Assembly: GCA_947073495.1 (NCBI GenBank)
Contig: CAMTMX010000018.1
Coordinates: 1-43,331 of the forward strand
Origin: an uncultured Porphyromonadaceae bacterium
GTDB lineage: Bacteria > Bacteroidota > Bacteroidia > Bacteroidales > Muribaculaceae
Reading direction: 5' to 3'
DNA: 43,331 bases
Shown here: piece by piece, positions 1 through 8,146 of the stretch
Layout: every line of letters begins with the position of its first letter
How positions within the stretch are numbered: position 1 is the stretch's first letter
The notes under the pieces: generated by a model
The model's database searches: none
What the model was told of the DNA's origin: nothing
What the model saw: only the letters and a program-made list of their open reading frames with translations
Translations under genes and position numbers: made by a program

Positions 1-199
1 CTACTAAGGTAGTCATTTTTTGCCTTAGTAACTACTTCCTATTTTTATTTTTGCCCAAAACGTTTAGGACAATATTGATATTTACCCTACTCGAATCTTT
101 AAACAATATGACAAAGGTGACCTAATCAATCGAGAAACAAAAGAGAAATCTGAAATAGAGTTCACCTAATACAGAGACCTTAAATTAAAAACTAAAAAT
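1..199. other. 5' spacer upstream of the tubulin-like operon
   Basis: No supported gene. A short open stretch ends at a stop at 167-169 but has an in-frame stop at 65-67 and no ATG, so it is at best a relic. The left neighbour of the operon is outside the window, so it cannot be seen whether the operon begins here or further left. Confidence 0.6.
19..53 (+). promoter_or_regulatory. Possible Bacteroidetes promoter for the tubulin-like operon
   Basis: TTTG at 19-22 and TATTTTTG at 46-53 fit the -33 and -7 elements of the Bacteroidetes housekeeping promoter. The 23-nt spacing is longer than the usual 19-20, and the implied leader is about 140 nt, so the call is weak. Confidence 0.3.
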
Positions 200-2986
200 A
201 TGGCAAAATTAAGAAGAACGCTTCTTATAGGACTCGGAGGGACAGGAATCACTTCGATACTCAACGCTAAAAAAATGTTCTATGAGAATTATGGGCAAAT
301 ACCTCCTATGATAGGGTTCATCGGTATAGATACCGATACTCCGGGCTTGAGGAATGCTTTTGTAACAGCTGATGATGGCACACGAATTTCCTTAAACGCT
401 TCTGAGCAATTATGCATATCTGTGCAAACTCCTACGCAGATATATGCAAACAATAGAAATAACAATCTTTTTGACTGGATGCCTGAATGTAATGTGTCGG
501 GACTTAGAGATCTTTCTATAGGAGCAGGTCAGATGAGAAGCAATGGTCGTTTTGCTGTGACAGTAAATGAAAATATTGTTAAGCAATTCATCACCAGAAA
601 AATGGCAGAAGTCAATAATGCAAGCATAATTGATAATTCGGATTATGACCTATTGGGGAAAGAGACAGAGATACATATCGTGTTCTCATTAGGAGGTGGC
701 ACCGGAAGTGGAACATTTTTAAATATTGCTTATTTGATTAAGCGGATGTTTCCTAATGTTAAGCTATCGGGTTACGCAGTCCTTTCTGATGTATTCCGAC
801 ACATGGTGACGGGAGCTATGTCTGCAAGAGTTAAACCAAATGGAAAGGGTGCAATCATTGATCTTGATTATCTTGCTCATCTGACACCTGATTCAGATCC
901 GGTAAAGATCAAATGGTTTCATACGGAAGACGATGTTAAAGACAGAGCCTTTGACGCTCTTTATTTTGTAGATAACACAAATGAAAATAATGACATCTTT
1001 GATAAGATTGAGCCGTTATGTCAGATGATAGCACTCGCAATTGTCACTTCTGTGGGAGAATTAGGAGTTGCATTAGATTCGGTCAGCGACAACGTCAGCA
1101 AATTGATAGCTGATGGTACAATGGACATCAAGAACAAAAAAGCCTGGGTAGCTGGATTCGGATGTGCAGAAATTATTTTTGATTCCGATCGGTTATCTAA
1201 AATTTATGGATGGAAAGCTGCGTCGCAATTAGTAAACAAGATGTTGAATGGAGGGTGTGACGATCCTACAATTATTGCCAACAACTGGTTTGACGACACT
1301 AGAATACGAGAAAACCAAGGAAAAGATGATGTGATTGATTATTTCATGTCGCAGCTTCCTCCTCATACCCTTACAGACATAGATAATCCTGACAATCCAT
1401 TGTCAGAATGTAAAGAGTACATTGCTAAAAGAGCTATTGAACCACAGGCTAAACTTGAAGAGAAACTTGACTCGCTTAAACTTCGAGTGGATGATTCATT
1501 AACGCGGCTGATGAAACAACAGGCAGACAGGGAATGCGGTATTTATTTGTGTTCACAGATTCTGTTGACTATTTTGCACCAGGTGGAATTGTGTGACGGG
1601 GAGATGAAGCAGGAAATTGAAGAACTTGAAGAGCAAATGCCAAGGATTGAATCTTCATTGACCACAGCATGCAAAGAACTGGAAGATTGCATGGGAACTT
1701 TCTTTAAAAGAAATAGAAAAGACTATGAAGCCGAGGTTGTGAGTCAAACGATGAAATCGGCAATTGCCTGCAGGGAAATTGGTCGCAGAAAGATGGCTCG
1801 CCAATTTTATAGTTGGCTTAAAGTTAGGATTGGACAATCTATTGATCGCGTAGATATAATTATAAGAAATCTGCAGACTCTTCGCAATGAAAGTAGCAAC
1901 GAGATTCAGAAACTCATGAGAAATAATGGGAATACGAATTTCTTTCAGTTTGATTTGTCGTCAGATTATTCATCACGTGTAGAATGTCCGATGAACGACA
2001 TCGTGTTTAATGATTTCGCTTCAGCAATGCAATCTGAGGGAGGTGTCGCTTCTTTGTCGGGTTTGACCTCCAAACAGACAGAAGAAACGATAATGCGATT
2101 CATAAACACATTGCCCAAAGTCAAGGAATATAAATCGATGACTGTAGATGATGCTCTTGACAAATTGAGTAATGATGAATTTAGGAGCCTTGTGGATAAT
2201 GCTGTCAAGAAATCGCTGCCTCTTTTGCCATATACCTATCGTGGATTTGATGCAGATTTAAAAGAAAGACCAGTTGAATGTTATTATGTCGGTGTCGCTG
2301 ATAAAAAGAGGTCAAGACTTTTAAAGGACAATCTGTTCCAAAATCTTGTCGCAGGGGCAAAAGATGTTCAATTTTCAGAAGTCGGATTTTCCAACCGTGT
2401 GATTATTTATAGACAATTGGGAGTAATTCCGGCATTTACCGTGAAATCTCTCGACAACTATGATCAAGAATATAAAAGATGGGAAGAGGATAAGCCACAC
2501 GGATCACATTGGGACGAATCATTATGTGTCAGAATGGCAAAAGAGCGATACTGCCTTTACCCGAAAGATGAAGTTTCATCCCGCCATCTTCTTGAAACCT
2601 GGGTAAATGCGATAGTTTATGATTTGATAAAATATGATGCAATTTCAGGTCAGTATCAAATTAAAAGCCGAGGAATGGGAGGAAAGGCGTTGAAAGGATG
2701 GCTTGTTGACATGGGTAAAAACCGTAAGGACGCTTTCGGGTATTTTGAAGATAATATCGATGTACTTGAATCGGAGATTCGGCAAACCATTCAGGGTATG
2801 GATATCCCGGGACCTGAAAATCCAATACGCATGCTTGCAGAAAAGGCTGTGAAATCTTGTAGGGAAAACACGTATCTGCAGACTGTTTCGAAATGTCCTA
2901 TTTCAATTGATGCAATCGAGCATTATCCCGATGAAATGGATCTCATAGAAAAGGAGATGGAATTTATACTCGATAATAACGCTTAA
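200..2986 (+). CDS. Tubulin/FtsZ-like GTPase (Tubulin_2-type), 928 aa
   Basis: This is a divergent member of the tubulin/FtsZ superfamily. The N-terminus has a Rossmann-like nucleotide-binding start (LLIGLGGTG, residues 8-16, then an IGIDTD strand near 42-47). The tubulin signature GGGTGSG lies at about residues 165-171. Residues about 410-520 are charged and heptad-rich, probably coiled coil, and the roughly 400-residue C-terminal part is not recognised. At 928 aa it is more than twice the length of FtsZ, as is usual for the large tubulin-like family. No signal peptide or membrane segment is seen, so it should be cytoplasmic. The next gene starts 3 nt after its stop, so the two are surely co-transcribed. 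Published comparative genomics (Makarova and Koonin, from memory) links such divergent tubulins to membrane-remodelling systems. The function here is inference. The AT-rich composition suggests acquisition by transfer. Confidence 0.85.
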   Translation: MAKLRRTLLIGLGGTGITSILNAKKMFYENYGQIPPMIGFIGIDTDTPGLRNAFVTADDGTRISLNASEQLCISVQTPTQIYANNRNNNLFDWMPECNVSGLRDLSIGAGQMRSNGRFAVTVNENIVKQFITRKMAEVNNASIIDNSDYDLLGKETEIHIVFSLGGGTGSGTFLNIAYLIKRMFPNVKLSGYAVLSDVFRHMVTGAMSARVKPNGKGAIIDLDYLAHLTPDSDPVKIKWFHTEDDVKDRAFDALYFVDNTNENNDIFDKIEPLCQMIALAIVTSVGELGVALDSVSDNVSKLIADGTMDIKNKKAWVAGFGCAEIIFDSDRLSKIYGWKAASQLVNKMLNGGCDDPTIIANNWFDDTRIRENQGKDDVIDYFMSQLPPHTLTDIDNPDNPLSECKEYIAKRAIEPQAKLEEKLDSLKLRVDDSLTRLMKQQADRECGIYLCSQILLTILHQVELCDGEMKQEIEELEEQMPRIESSLTTACKELEDCMGTFFKRNRKDYEAEVVSQTMKSAIACREIGRRKMARQFYSWLKVRIGQSIDRVDIIIRNLQTLRNESSNEIQKLMRNNGNTNFFQFDLSSDYSSRVECPMNDIVFNDFASAMQSEGGVASLSGLTSKQTEETIMRFINTLPKVKEYKSMTVDDALDKLSNDEFRSLVDNAVKKSLPLLPYTYRGFDADLKERPVECYYVGVADKKRSRLLKDNLFQNLVAGAKDVQFSEVGFSNRVIIYRQLGVIPAFTVKSLDNYDQEYKRWEEDKPHGSHWDESLCVRMAKERYCLYPKDEVSSRHLLETWVNAIVYDLIKYDAISGQYQIKSRGMGGKALKGWLVDMGKNRKDAFGYFEDNIDVLESEIRQTIQGMDIPGPENPIRMLAEKAVKSCRENTYLQTVSKCPISIDAIEHYPDEMDLIEKEMEFILDNNA

Positions 2987-2989
2987 AAG

Positions 2990-5900
2990 ATGAATGCATC
3001 CATAACGGTGTGGACATCTCACACAACTGATATCATAGAATCGCAGGTGGCACGTATCATACGTGCCACCCGCAATTATGCGTCTGTTTACGATTCAATC
3101 ACATCTTATAGTTGTGATTCTTCGGAAGTAGAGGAAAAGATAAATGACGCTTTTGACCGACTTGTGAAATTAACTATGGCGGATGCTACGCTGCATATAG
3201 TCGCGATAATACCGTTATGGGATGATGATGTAAATACACAAATCAAGACACTCACAGATTCGTGCGCAGCCATAAAACATAAAATTACTTTGCATGTTAT
3301 AGGATTATGCCAGGGATTGAGTAAAGTCTTATCTGCTCATTGTGAAAATACCCAATCGAATTTGGATGAATTTGGTATATCCGAATTAAAATTATCAGCA
3401 TCTGAAGCCACATTTGGGTTCTCATTTTCGTTGATAGATGATTATGCTTCGAATGGGGCTCCTATGGGATTTAATGTTAATTCGCTTTCCAAGTATCTTG
3501 CCTTATTTGAATTATCTTTGATTCAAGATTATCATAGCGTATTAACTCCTTCTTTATTGACCTCTCATCAGGGATATAATATTTCGGTGGGTCTTTCCTC
3601 TTTGTCGTTCGACAAAGATATGATTGCCAATCAATTGTTGGGCCTCGGATTTTTATCGGCTCTTGATGAGGTCGGAATAAACAATAGGGAGGTAGATGCT
3701 CAGAAAGCTGTTAATATTTCAGAAAGATTTCTATCTTCAATAGAAAGCAGATATTCCAAGCTTTATGAGAGGAGTATAAAACCTCTATATCGTGAGAAAG
3801 GCATGGACTATGGAGAAGCTGTAGCCAGCGCTTCTGAAATATTAGATCAAGATATTGATAATCTTAAGGATGAAATTATTGATGTTGTTAGGTCTAAAGA
3901 TATATCTCTTCCTGAAAAGCAAGCTTTCATTGCCCTTACTTTGGGGAGAGATGATGAAATTATCAGAGGCATACAGTATGAACACGAAGGGAAATTGCTT
4001 GATGATGCCTGTGATGATCCGATAAATCTCTATGTAGAAGCCTTCAACAATAATTGTAGCGATTCGGGATTACTTCCTGTTAGGGGTGATTTCGCTATGT
4101 TGAAAAAATATATATTTAAAGAAGAGGATGCAAAACCTATTGAAAGTATAGAGAACAAATGGGCAATGAATCCATTGCCGGAAATAAAAAGATTAAAGCA
4201 AACAATACTTAATACAACTGCATTTATCCGAGGAAAATCAGATGAGCTTAATGCCTTGATTGATGCCGAAGATCATAGAAGTAAGGTAGACAAAATTAAA
4301 CAAAAATGGAATAGACCATCCGGATCGTTGGCGGATGTTGAATATAAGGAGCAACCTCTTGAAGAAAAATATGAACCTTCGCCTTCAAACAGACCAAAGG
4401 GGACTGTTGACTTAAGAAAATTTATGTCTCCTGTAAGAAATCAAAAGGATTTGGGTTCATGTTCATCATTTGCAGTTGTCGCAATGTATGAGGCGCTCAT
4501 GAACCGGTGTGGAAGTAACGCCAATAATGAAATGAGTCCTGCCTTTTTGTATTATCATACTAATATTATTAAAGGAAGACCGACGGGTGGAAGTAATTAT
4601 TTTGAGCAATTTGAGGTACTCGGGAAGCATGGTGTATGTTATGAGCATCTTTGCCGATATAATTCTGAAAATCCATCAACTGTTCCAACCAAAGAAGCTC
4701 ATGATGATGCAATTAATCACAGAGTAATAAAAGCAAAACAAATTCCTATAGTAGCTGGGGCTGATAAAAATGAAAGTATAAAGAGAAACCATTTTTTATT
4801 GACAAGTGCTCTTTCTGAAGGGTATCCCATAGGAATTTCATTGAAAATATATGATAATTTTGGCAAGGATGGTGCATTTATTTCTCATCCTGATGATAAC
4901 CATGATTCAAAGGAAGATGGCAGGCATGCAATGGTTATCGTGGGGTATTCTGAGGAGAATGGTTTTTATATTGTTAGGAATTCGTGGGGTGAAGATTTTG
5001 GAGAGGAGGGATATTGTTATATACCAATGACATATATAGACGATTCCGATTATATGGATTTTGCCTGTATAATAACAGAAATTAGTGAGACGGCCATAGG
5101 AGAAGTAGTTGAGATTCCTACGACTTTGGCTAATTTTGCGGCAACTGAATCGGAAATAAGAATCGCGGCAATACGTAATGTTATAAGCAAAGCAAAGCTG
5201 GAATTAAAGAATGATCAGAAATTATATTCTGAATATTATAAATATTACCAGAAACTAGTGCAGTGTTTGACGATGCCAAAAGTTCAAAAGGAGATTAGAG
5301 AATACGCTGAAATTGCAAAAGCTAAACATTATGTAGACATTGAATCAACGAAAACAGAACTTGAAGAAAGTTTCGTTTCAAAATATAAAGAGTTTAAAAA
5401 GCTTTTAAAAAAATCTATTGTTGTTATCTTTTGTTTAGCAATCATATCAGGCATAATAAGTTGGGGAGTTAATAGTAAAGCATTCATGATATTAAGTGTC
5501 TCTCTGTTGACTCTGGGCATAATGGCATGGATGGGATATAAATGGAATATCAGAATGCATAGGAAGAAACTTCAAGATGAACTTGACGATGTTGCCGTGA
5601 AAGCAAACAGGCAGAAATTAGAGCTGTTGGAATTGCAAATTAAATTTCATGTGGCTGGAATGTGGTTGAGCAAATTCCATAAGTTATCAATTGAAACCGG
5701 TAGGTTATACGAACGTCTCGTTAGTTTTAACAGCACTTTGCGGGGGTGGCAAAAAGAATATACATCATTGATAAAAAATGAAGAAAAAGATAATGAGGTT
5801 ATGTTCCGTAAGTTAGATTCTACCCCTTTGCTTCCTTCATTTTTTGATAGTAATAGGAATGAGATTGTTGGAAAAATAGATTTGATAAAGGTTTTTCAAA

Positions 5901-6274
5901 ATTACCAGGTATCAGAGAATAGTCTTGAAGAGTCTCATAGAGATTTACAAAATGAGGTGAAAAATGCTTCAATTTCGTTGTTGGAAGATTTTAAAATATC
6001 GGAATTCCTTTTAGGTAGGAATTATGCTTATCTACAACCTGTTGATATTGAAGAAGAAATCACGCACATGTTGTCTGTTGGACAACCTTCTTACAGGTGT
6101 AATCTGTCAGGGGATGCTTCAACGGTGAAAATATTGATGGTTAACGTGTCGTCTGACAATTTGGTTCAGTGGGATTCTAAAGTTTCAACTCTTTTCCCAT
6201 TACAGCCTATTAGACTTAATCTTGAAGATGATTCAAATATAGTCTTATTTACGCTTCAGCCAATGGCGGTATAG
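2990..6274 (+). CDS. Membrane-anchored papain-like (C1A) cysteine protease, 1094 aa
   Basis: This is a multidomain partner of the tubulin-like GTPase. Residues 1 to about 450 are an unrecognised alpha/beta then helical region. A C1A peptidase domain spans about 460-690, with Gln485 (oxyanion), Cys491 in GSCSSFA, His646 in RHAMVIVGY and Asn664 in RNSWG, so the catalytic set looks complete. Ser replaces the usual Trp after the Cys. Two hydrophobic segments at about 808-828 and 833-852 form a membrane hairpin flanked by long charged helices. A beta-rich tail ends the protein. There is no signal peptide, so with an even number of membrane passes the protease and tail should both face the cytoplasm, on the same side as the tubulin-like partner. 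Inference: a filament or GTP state of the first protein could gate proteolysis at the membrane. The protease call is firm; substrate and biology are unknown. Confidence 0.85.
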   Translation: MNASITVWTSHTTDIIESQVARIIRATRNYASVYDSITSYSCDSSEVEEKINDAFDRLVKLTMADATLHIVAIIPLWDDDVNTQIKTLTDSCAAIKHKITLHVIGLCQGLSKVLSAHCENTQSNLDEFGISELKLSASEATFGFSFSLIDDYASNGAPMGFNVNSLSKYLALFELSLIQDYHSVLTPSLLTSHQGYNISVGLSSLSFDKDMIANQLLGLGFLSALDEVGINNREVDAQKAVNISERFLSSIESRYSKLYERSIKPLYREKGMDYGEAVASASEILDQDIDNLKDEIIDVVRSKDISLPEKQAFIALTLGRDDEIIRGIQYEHEGKLLDDACDDPINLYVEAFNNNCSDSGLLPVRGDFAMLKKYIFKEEDAKPIESIENKWAMNPLPEIKRLKQTILNTTAFIRGKSDELNALIDAEDHRSKVDKIKQKWNRPSGSLADVEYKEQPLEEKYEPSPSNRPKGTVDLRKFMSPVRNQKDLGSCSSFAVVAMYEALMNRCGSNANNEMSPAFLYYHTNIIKGRPTGGSNYFEQFEVLGKHGVCYEHLCRYNSENPSTVPTKEAHDDAINHRVIKAKQIPIVAGADKNESIKRNHFLLTSALSEGYPIGISLKIYDNFGKDGAFISHPDDNHDSKEDGRHAMVIVGYSEENGFYIVRNSWGEDFGEEGYCYIPMTYIDDSDYMDFACIITEISETAIGEVVEIPTTLANFAATESEIRIAAIRNVISKAKLELKNDQKLYSEYYKYYQKLVQCLTMPKVQKEIREYAEIAKAKHYVDIESTKTELEESFVSKYKEFKKLLKKSIVVIFCLAIISGIISWGVNSKAFMILSVSLLTLGIMAWMGYKWNIRMHRKKLQDELDDVAVKANRQKLELLELQIKFHVAGMWLSKFHKLSIETGRLYERLVSFNSTLRGWQKEYTSLIKNEEKDNEVMFRKLDSTPLLPSFFDSNRNEIVGKIDLIKVFQNYQVSENSLEESHRDLQNEVKNASISLLEDFKISEFLLGRNYAYLQPVDIEEEITHMLSVGQPSYRCNLSGDASTVKILMVNVSSDNLVQWDSKVSTLFPLQPIRLNLEDDSNIVLFTLQPMAV

Positions 6275-6318
6275 CGGCTTAATAAAATAAAAGGATTTCA
6301 GGAATTCTTTAGGAATAC

Positions 6319-6434
6319 GTATTATGCGGCTGGAACACTATGTTTTGGCTGCATAATATTTTTTGTGGGAGTTGAGGATGGACGTTGTTAGGTTGGATCT
6401 CTTTATCCTTTTGTCGTTTTTTGTTCTATCAATA
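6319..6434 (+). repeat. Imperfect direct repeat, copy 1 (about 115 bp)
   Basis: This segment matches 7516-7635: the same hairpin, then a shared TTTGTGGG...GTTG-GGATGGA stretch and a C/T-rich tail ending in ATCAAT. The copies are diverged (roughly three quarters identical by eye) and flank the small gene at 6443-6862 and the ATPase remnant. Confidence 0.65.
6321..6365 (+). terminator. Hairpin terminator after the tubulin/protease operon
   Basis: Arms at 6321-6331 and 6347-6357 pair over 11 positions, two of them G-U wobbles in RNA. The hairpin is followed by a run of Ts and lies 47 nt after the protease stop. It is part of a longer direct repeat whose other copy is at 7516-7635. Confidence 0.6.
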
Positions 6435-6442
6435 CCTTTAAT

Positions 6443-6862
6443 TTATGTATCCTTGGCAGTAATAAAATATTGAGAAATATTCCAATCTTGGCATTTAGAC
6501 TCTTTTCGTAAAAATGATTCTCCATCTTTTACTACTGTAAAATCTTCACGACCGCCTTTCACTTTCCCAACTTGGTTATGTTGTCTATATTCATGGAATT
6601 TGTCAGAAGGTATTAAAAATACGCCCGCATAGTCCGCAGCAAGACATAAATAGTCAATATGTTCATCTCTTATGATAGCTGGATCAATACTATACCACCA
6701 ATTCTTATTTGAGAATCCATAATCTTTAGAGCCACTATAGTATAAGCGTCCAATTGGAGTGGCGTATATTCGTTTCCTTCCAATTTTCTTAATATCTGAA
6801 TATTTCAGATGCAATAATCCTATTATTTGCTCAAAAGTGAGTGCGTTCGCTTCTTTCGACAT
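6443..6862 (-). CDS. Hypothetical protein, 139 aa
   Basis: Function not recognised. The start is set at the ATG at 6862 (MSKEANALTF...) rather than a non-ATG codon upstream, because a TATATTTG promoter element lies at 6891-6898 on the same strand and would start transcription just before it. The protein is mixed alpha/beta with several aromatic residues (NWWYSID near residue 54) and a segment VFLIPSDKFHEYR that resembles strands seen in some restriction-endonuclease-like proteins. No catalytic motif can be assigned. No signal peptide or membrane helix. It is AT-rich like the tubulin-like operon and convergent with it, with a terminator hairpin between, so it probably belongs to the same accessory region. 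Confidence 0.55.
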   Translation of the reverse strand: MSKEANALTFEQIIGLLHLKYSDIKKIGRKRIYATPIGRLYYSGSKDYGFSNKNWWYSIDPAIIRDEHIDYLCLAADYAGVFLIPSDKFHEYRQHNQVGKVKGGREDFTVVKDGESFLRKESKCQDWNISQYFITAKDT

Positions 6863-6890
6863 TATAAATGGAATTGAGTAAATTTTGCAA

Positions 6891-6898
6891 CAAATATA
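6891..6898 (-). promoter_or_regulatory. -7 promoter element for the 6443-6862 gene
   Basis: TATATTTG on the minus strand matches TAnnTTTG exactly and sits 29 nt upstream of the chosen ATG. No clean -33 TTTG is seen at the right distance. Confidence 0.45.
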
Positions 6899-7032
6899 CA
6901 AAAAATAATTGTTAATATCTCAAGATTTAGTTATTTTTATAACAAATTTTAGCAATTAAAATAGATGATTATAGCTGGATAATCTTATTGGCAATCGGCT
7001 TATCTATCTCAGGTGTTAAGTATAATTTATAG

Positions 7033-7440
7033 TTTCGTAAATGCTGGCTCTTCAATCATGCTGAAGTTACATCTATTCCGCAGATGTTCCATGCAGCTGT
7101 CGGCTCTGAGAATCCAATGACGCCATATGAGGCAACATTGCTGTTCTCGATATTCGTATGGACACACTTCTGGTATATGTTCAATGCCCGCAGTTTTGAA
7201 ACTGGCGAAAGCGTATTCAAACTCAAAATGAGCCAAGGCTTCTGGACTATTGTTGGCATTATCGTTATCGGCCAGCTGTTTATCACCGAGATTGCATACG
7301 AGTTCTTCAACGTAGAGCCGATGCTTCATACCCTTGACTGGAGTTTTAATCCGTCAGGAGCACTTGACCTCCTAATTATTGTGGCAACTTCTTCCTTAGT
7401 CCTTTGGGTTAGAGAAATCTATCATCTTTTTAAGAAATAA
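7033..7440 (+). pseudogene. 3' remnant of a cation (Ca2+-type) P-type ATPase
   Basis: The reading frame encodes only the C-terminal transmembrane part of a P-type ATPase. It contains MTPYEATLLFSIFVWTHFW, the MFNARSFETG segment with the conserved N-A-R, a second hydrophobic stretch (WTIVGIIVIGQLFITEIAYE) and the family-typical end. ATPase-like residues begin upstream of the first ATG (7084), around FNHAEVTSIPQ at 7051-7083, with a stop at 7030-7032. Everything 5' (phosphorylation and nucleotide domains, earlier helices) is missing. It could be a deletion product or the far side of an insertion. Expression from ATG 7084 would give a 118-aa membrane peptide, but that is not expected to be functional. 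Confidence 0.75.
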
Positions 7441-7515
7441 TATATTGTTGCAGTCCAATAAAAACTCGACTTGTGAGTAATTTTATTAGATGACGATATA
7501 ATTTTATGGAATATG

Positions 7516-7635
7516 ATATTATGCAGCCGGAACATTATGTTTTGGCTGCATAATATTTTTGTGGGTAGTTGGGGATGGATCTGGTATGGTGAACCCTTTG
7601 ATTCCATTTGTCCTTTTGTACTTTTGTTACATCAA
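7516..7635 (+). repeat. Imperfect direct repeat, copy 2, with hairpin
   Basis: It matches 6319-6434. The hairpin arms (7518-7528 and 7544-7554) are an exact 11-bp match, where copy 1 keeps pairing through wobbles. The hairpin is followed by TATTTTTG and lies 77 nt after the ATPase-remnant stop, so it may have been that gene's terminator. Confidence 0.65.
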
Positions 7636-7810
7636 TTTCTCCTGCTCTTTGGTGCTCAGGGCAATCCAATAATTATGTTTGGCCTTAGTACATTTGTTCT
7701 ATCAATCTCTCCTGTTCTTTGGTGCTCTGGTCAATCCAATAATTATGTTTGGCCTTCGTACATTTGTTCTATCAATCTCTTCTGTTCTTTGGTACTCTGG
7801 TCTATCCAAT
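7601..7810 (+). repeat. 70-bp tandem repeat, about three units
   Basis: Units are 7601-7670, 7671-7740 and 7741-7810. Units 2 and 3 differ at 4 of 70 positions; unit 1 is more diverged in its first 25 bases. A decayed fourth unit may follow. Each unit contains a core like TTCTTTGGTGCTCTGGTC, which reappears on the minus strand at 42827-42874. Confidence 0.85.
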
Positions 7811-8069
7811 GATTTTGTTCATTCATTTAGTCTTTTGTTTGATCAATATTCAATTTTACATGAATTATATGGGATTTTAGGTTGTAAGGAGGATCTTGCA
7901 ATTGGAAAAACGCTATTGTTTCAAAATAAATGGTAGCTGTCGCGGTTAGGTGTCTCCATTATGAAAATATTATTGGTGATTTTGTCTTGAAATTTAGAGT
8001 ATAACGGATTATTGGATTATGAGTGGAAGATTAATGCCCATAATTTAGATAAATTACGAATTATTTTTG

Positions 8070-8077
8070 TATATTTG
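8070..8077 (+). promoter_or_regulatory. -7 promoter element of the arylpyruvate operon
   Basis: TATATTTG matches TAnnTTTG, 69 nt before the first gene. A TTTA at 8044-8047 is a weak -33 candidate. The leader holds two small hairpins (8088-8103, and about 8124-8139 close to the start codon). Confidence 0.5.
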
Positions 8078-8146
8078 CGGAGCCGGAACAGATGAATATC
8101 TGTAATATTAACCTAAAATCTGAAACCTACCAAGGTTTAGCTAACT

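Larger units (their letters stand above)
7441..8069. other. Non-coding spacer with repeats
   Basis: There is no credible gene here. The spacer holds the second hairpin copy (7518-7554), about three 70-bp tandem units (7601-7810), and about 260 bp of AT-rich sequence in which nothing is recognised. Open frames across the tandem units simply repeat with the DNA. Confidence 0.65.

Noticed and set aside
1..169. Possible 3' end of an upstream gene
   Set aside because: Two short open stretches in different frames reach stops at about 123-125 and 167-169, but neither has a start or a recognisable protein sequence.
7084..7440. Independent small membrane protein of 118 aa
   Set aside because: It is the C-terminal helix bundle of a P-type ATPase, and homologous residues run upstream of the ATG, so a remnant is the better reading.
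7601..7810. CRISPR-like array
   Set aside because: Units are contiguous and near-identical over the full 70 bp, with no unique spacers and no cas genes.
7513..7812. Open frame of about 99 codons across the tandem repeat
   Set aside because: The frame exists only because the 70-bp units repeat; its peptide mirrors the DNA period in shifting frames and resembles no protein.
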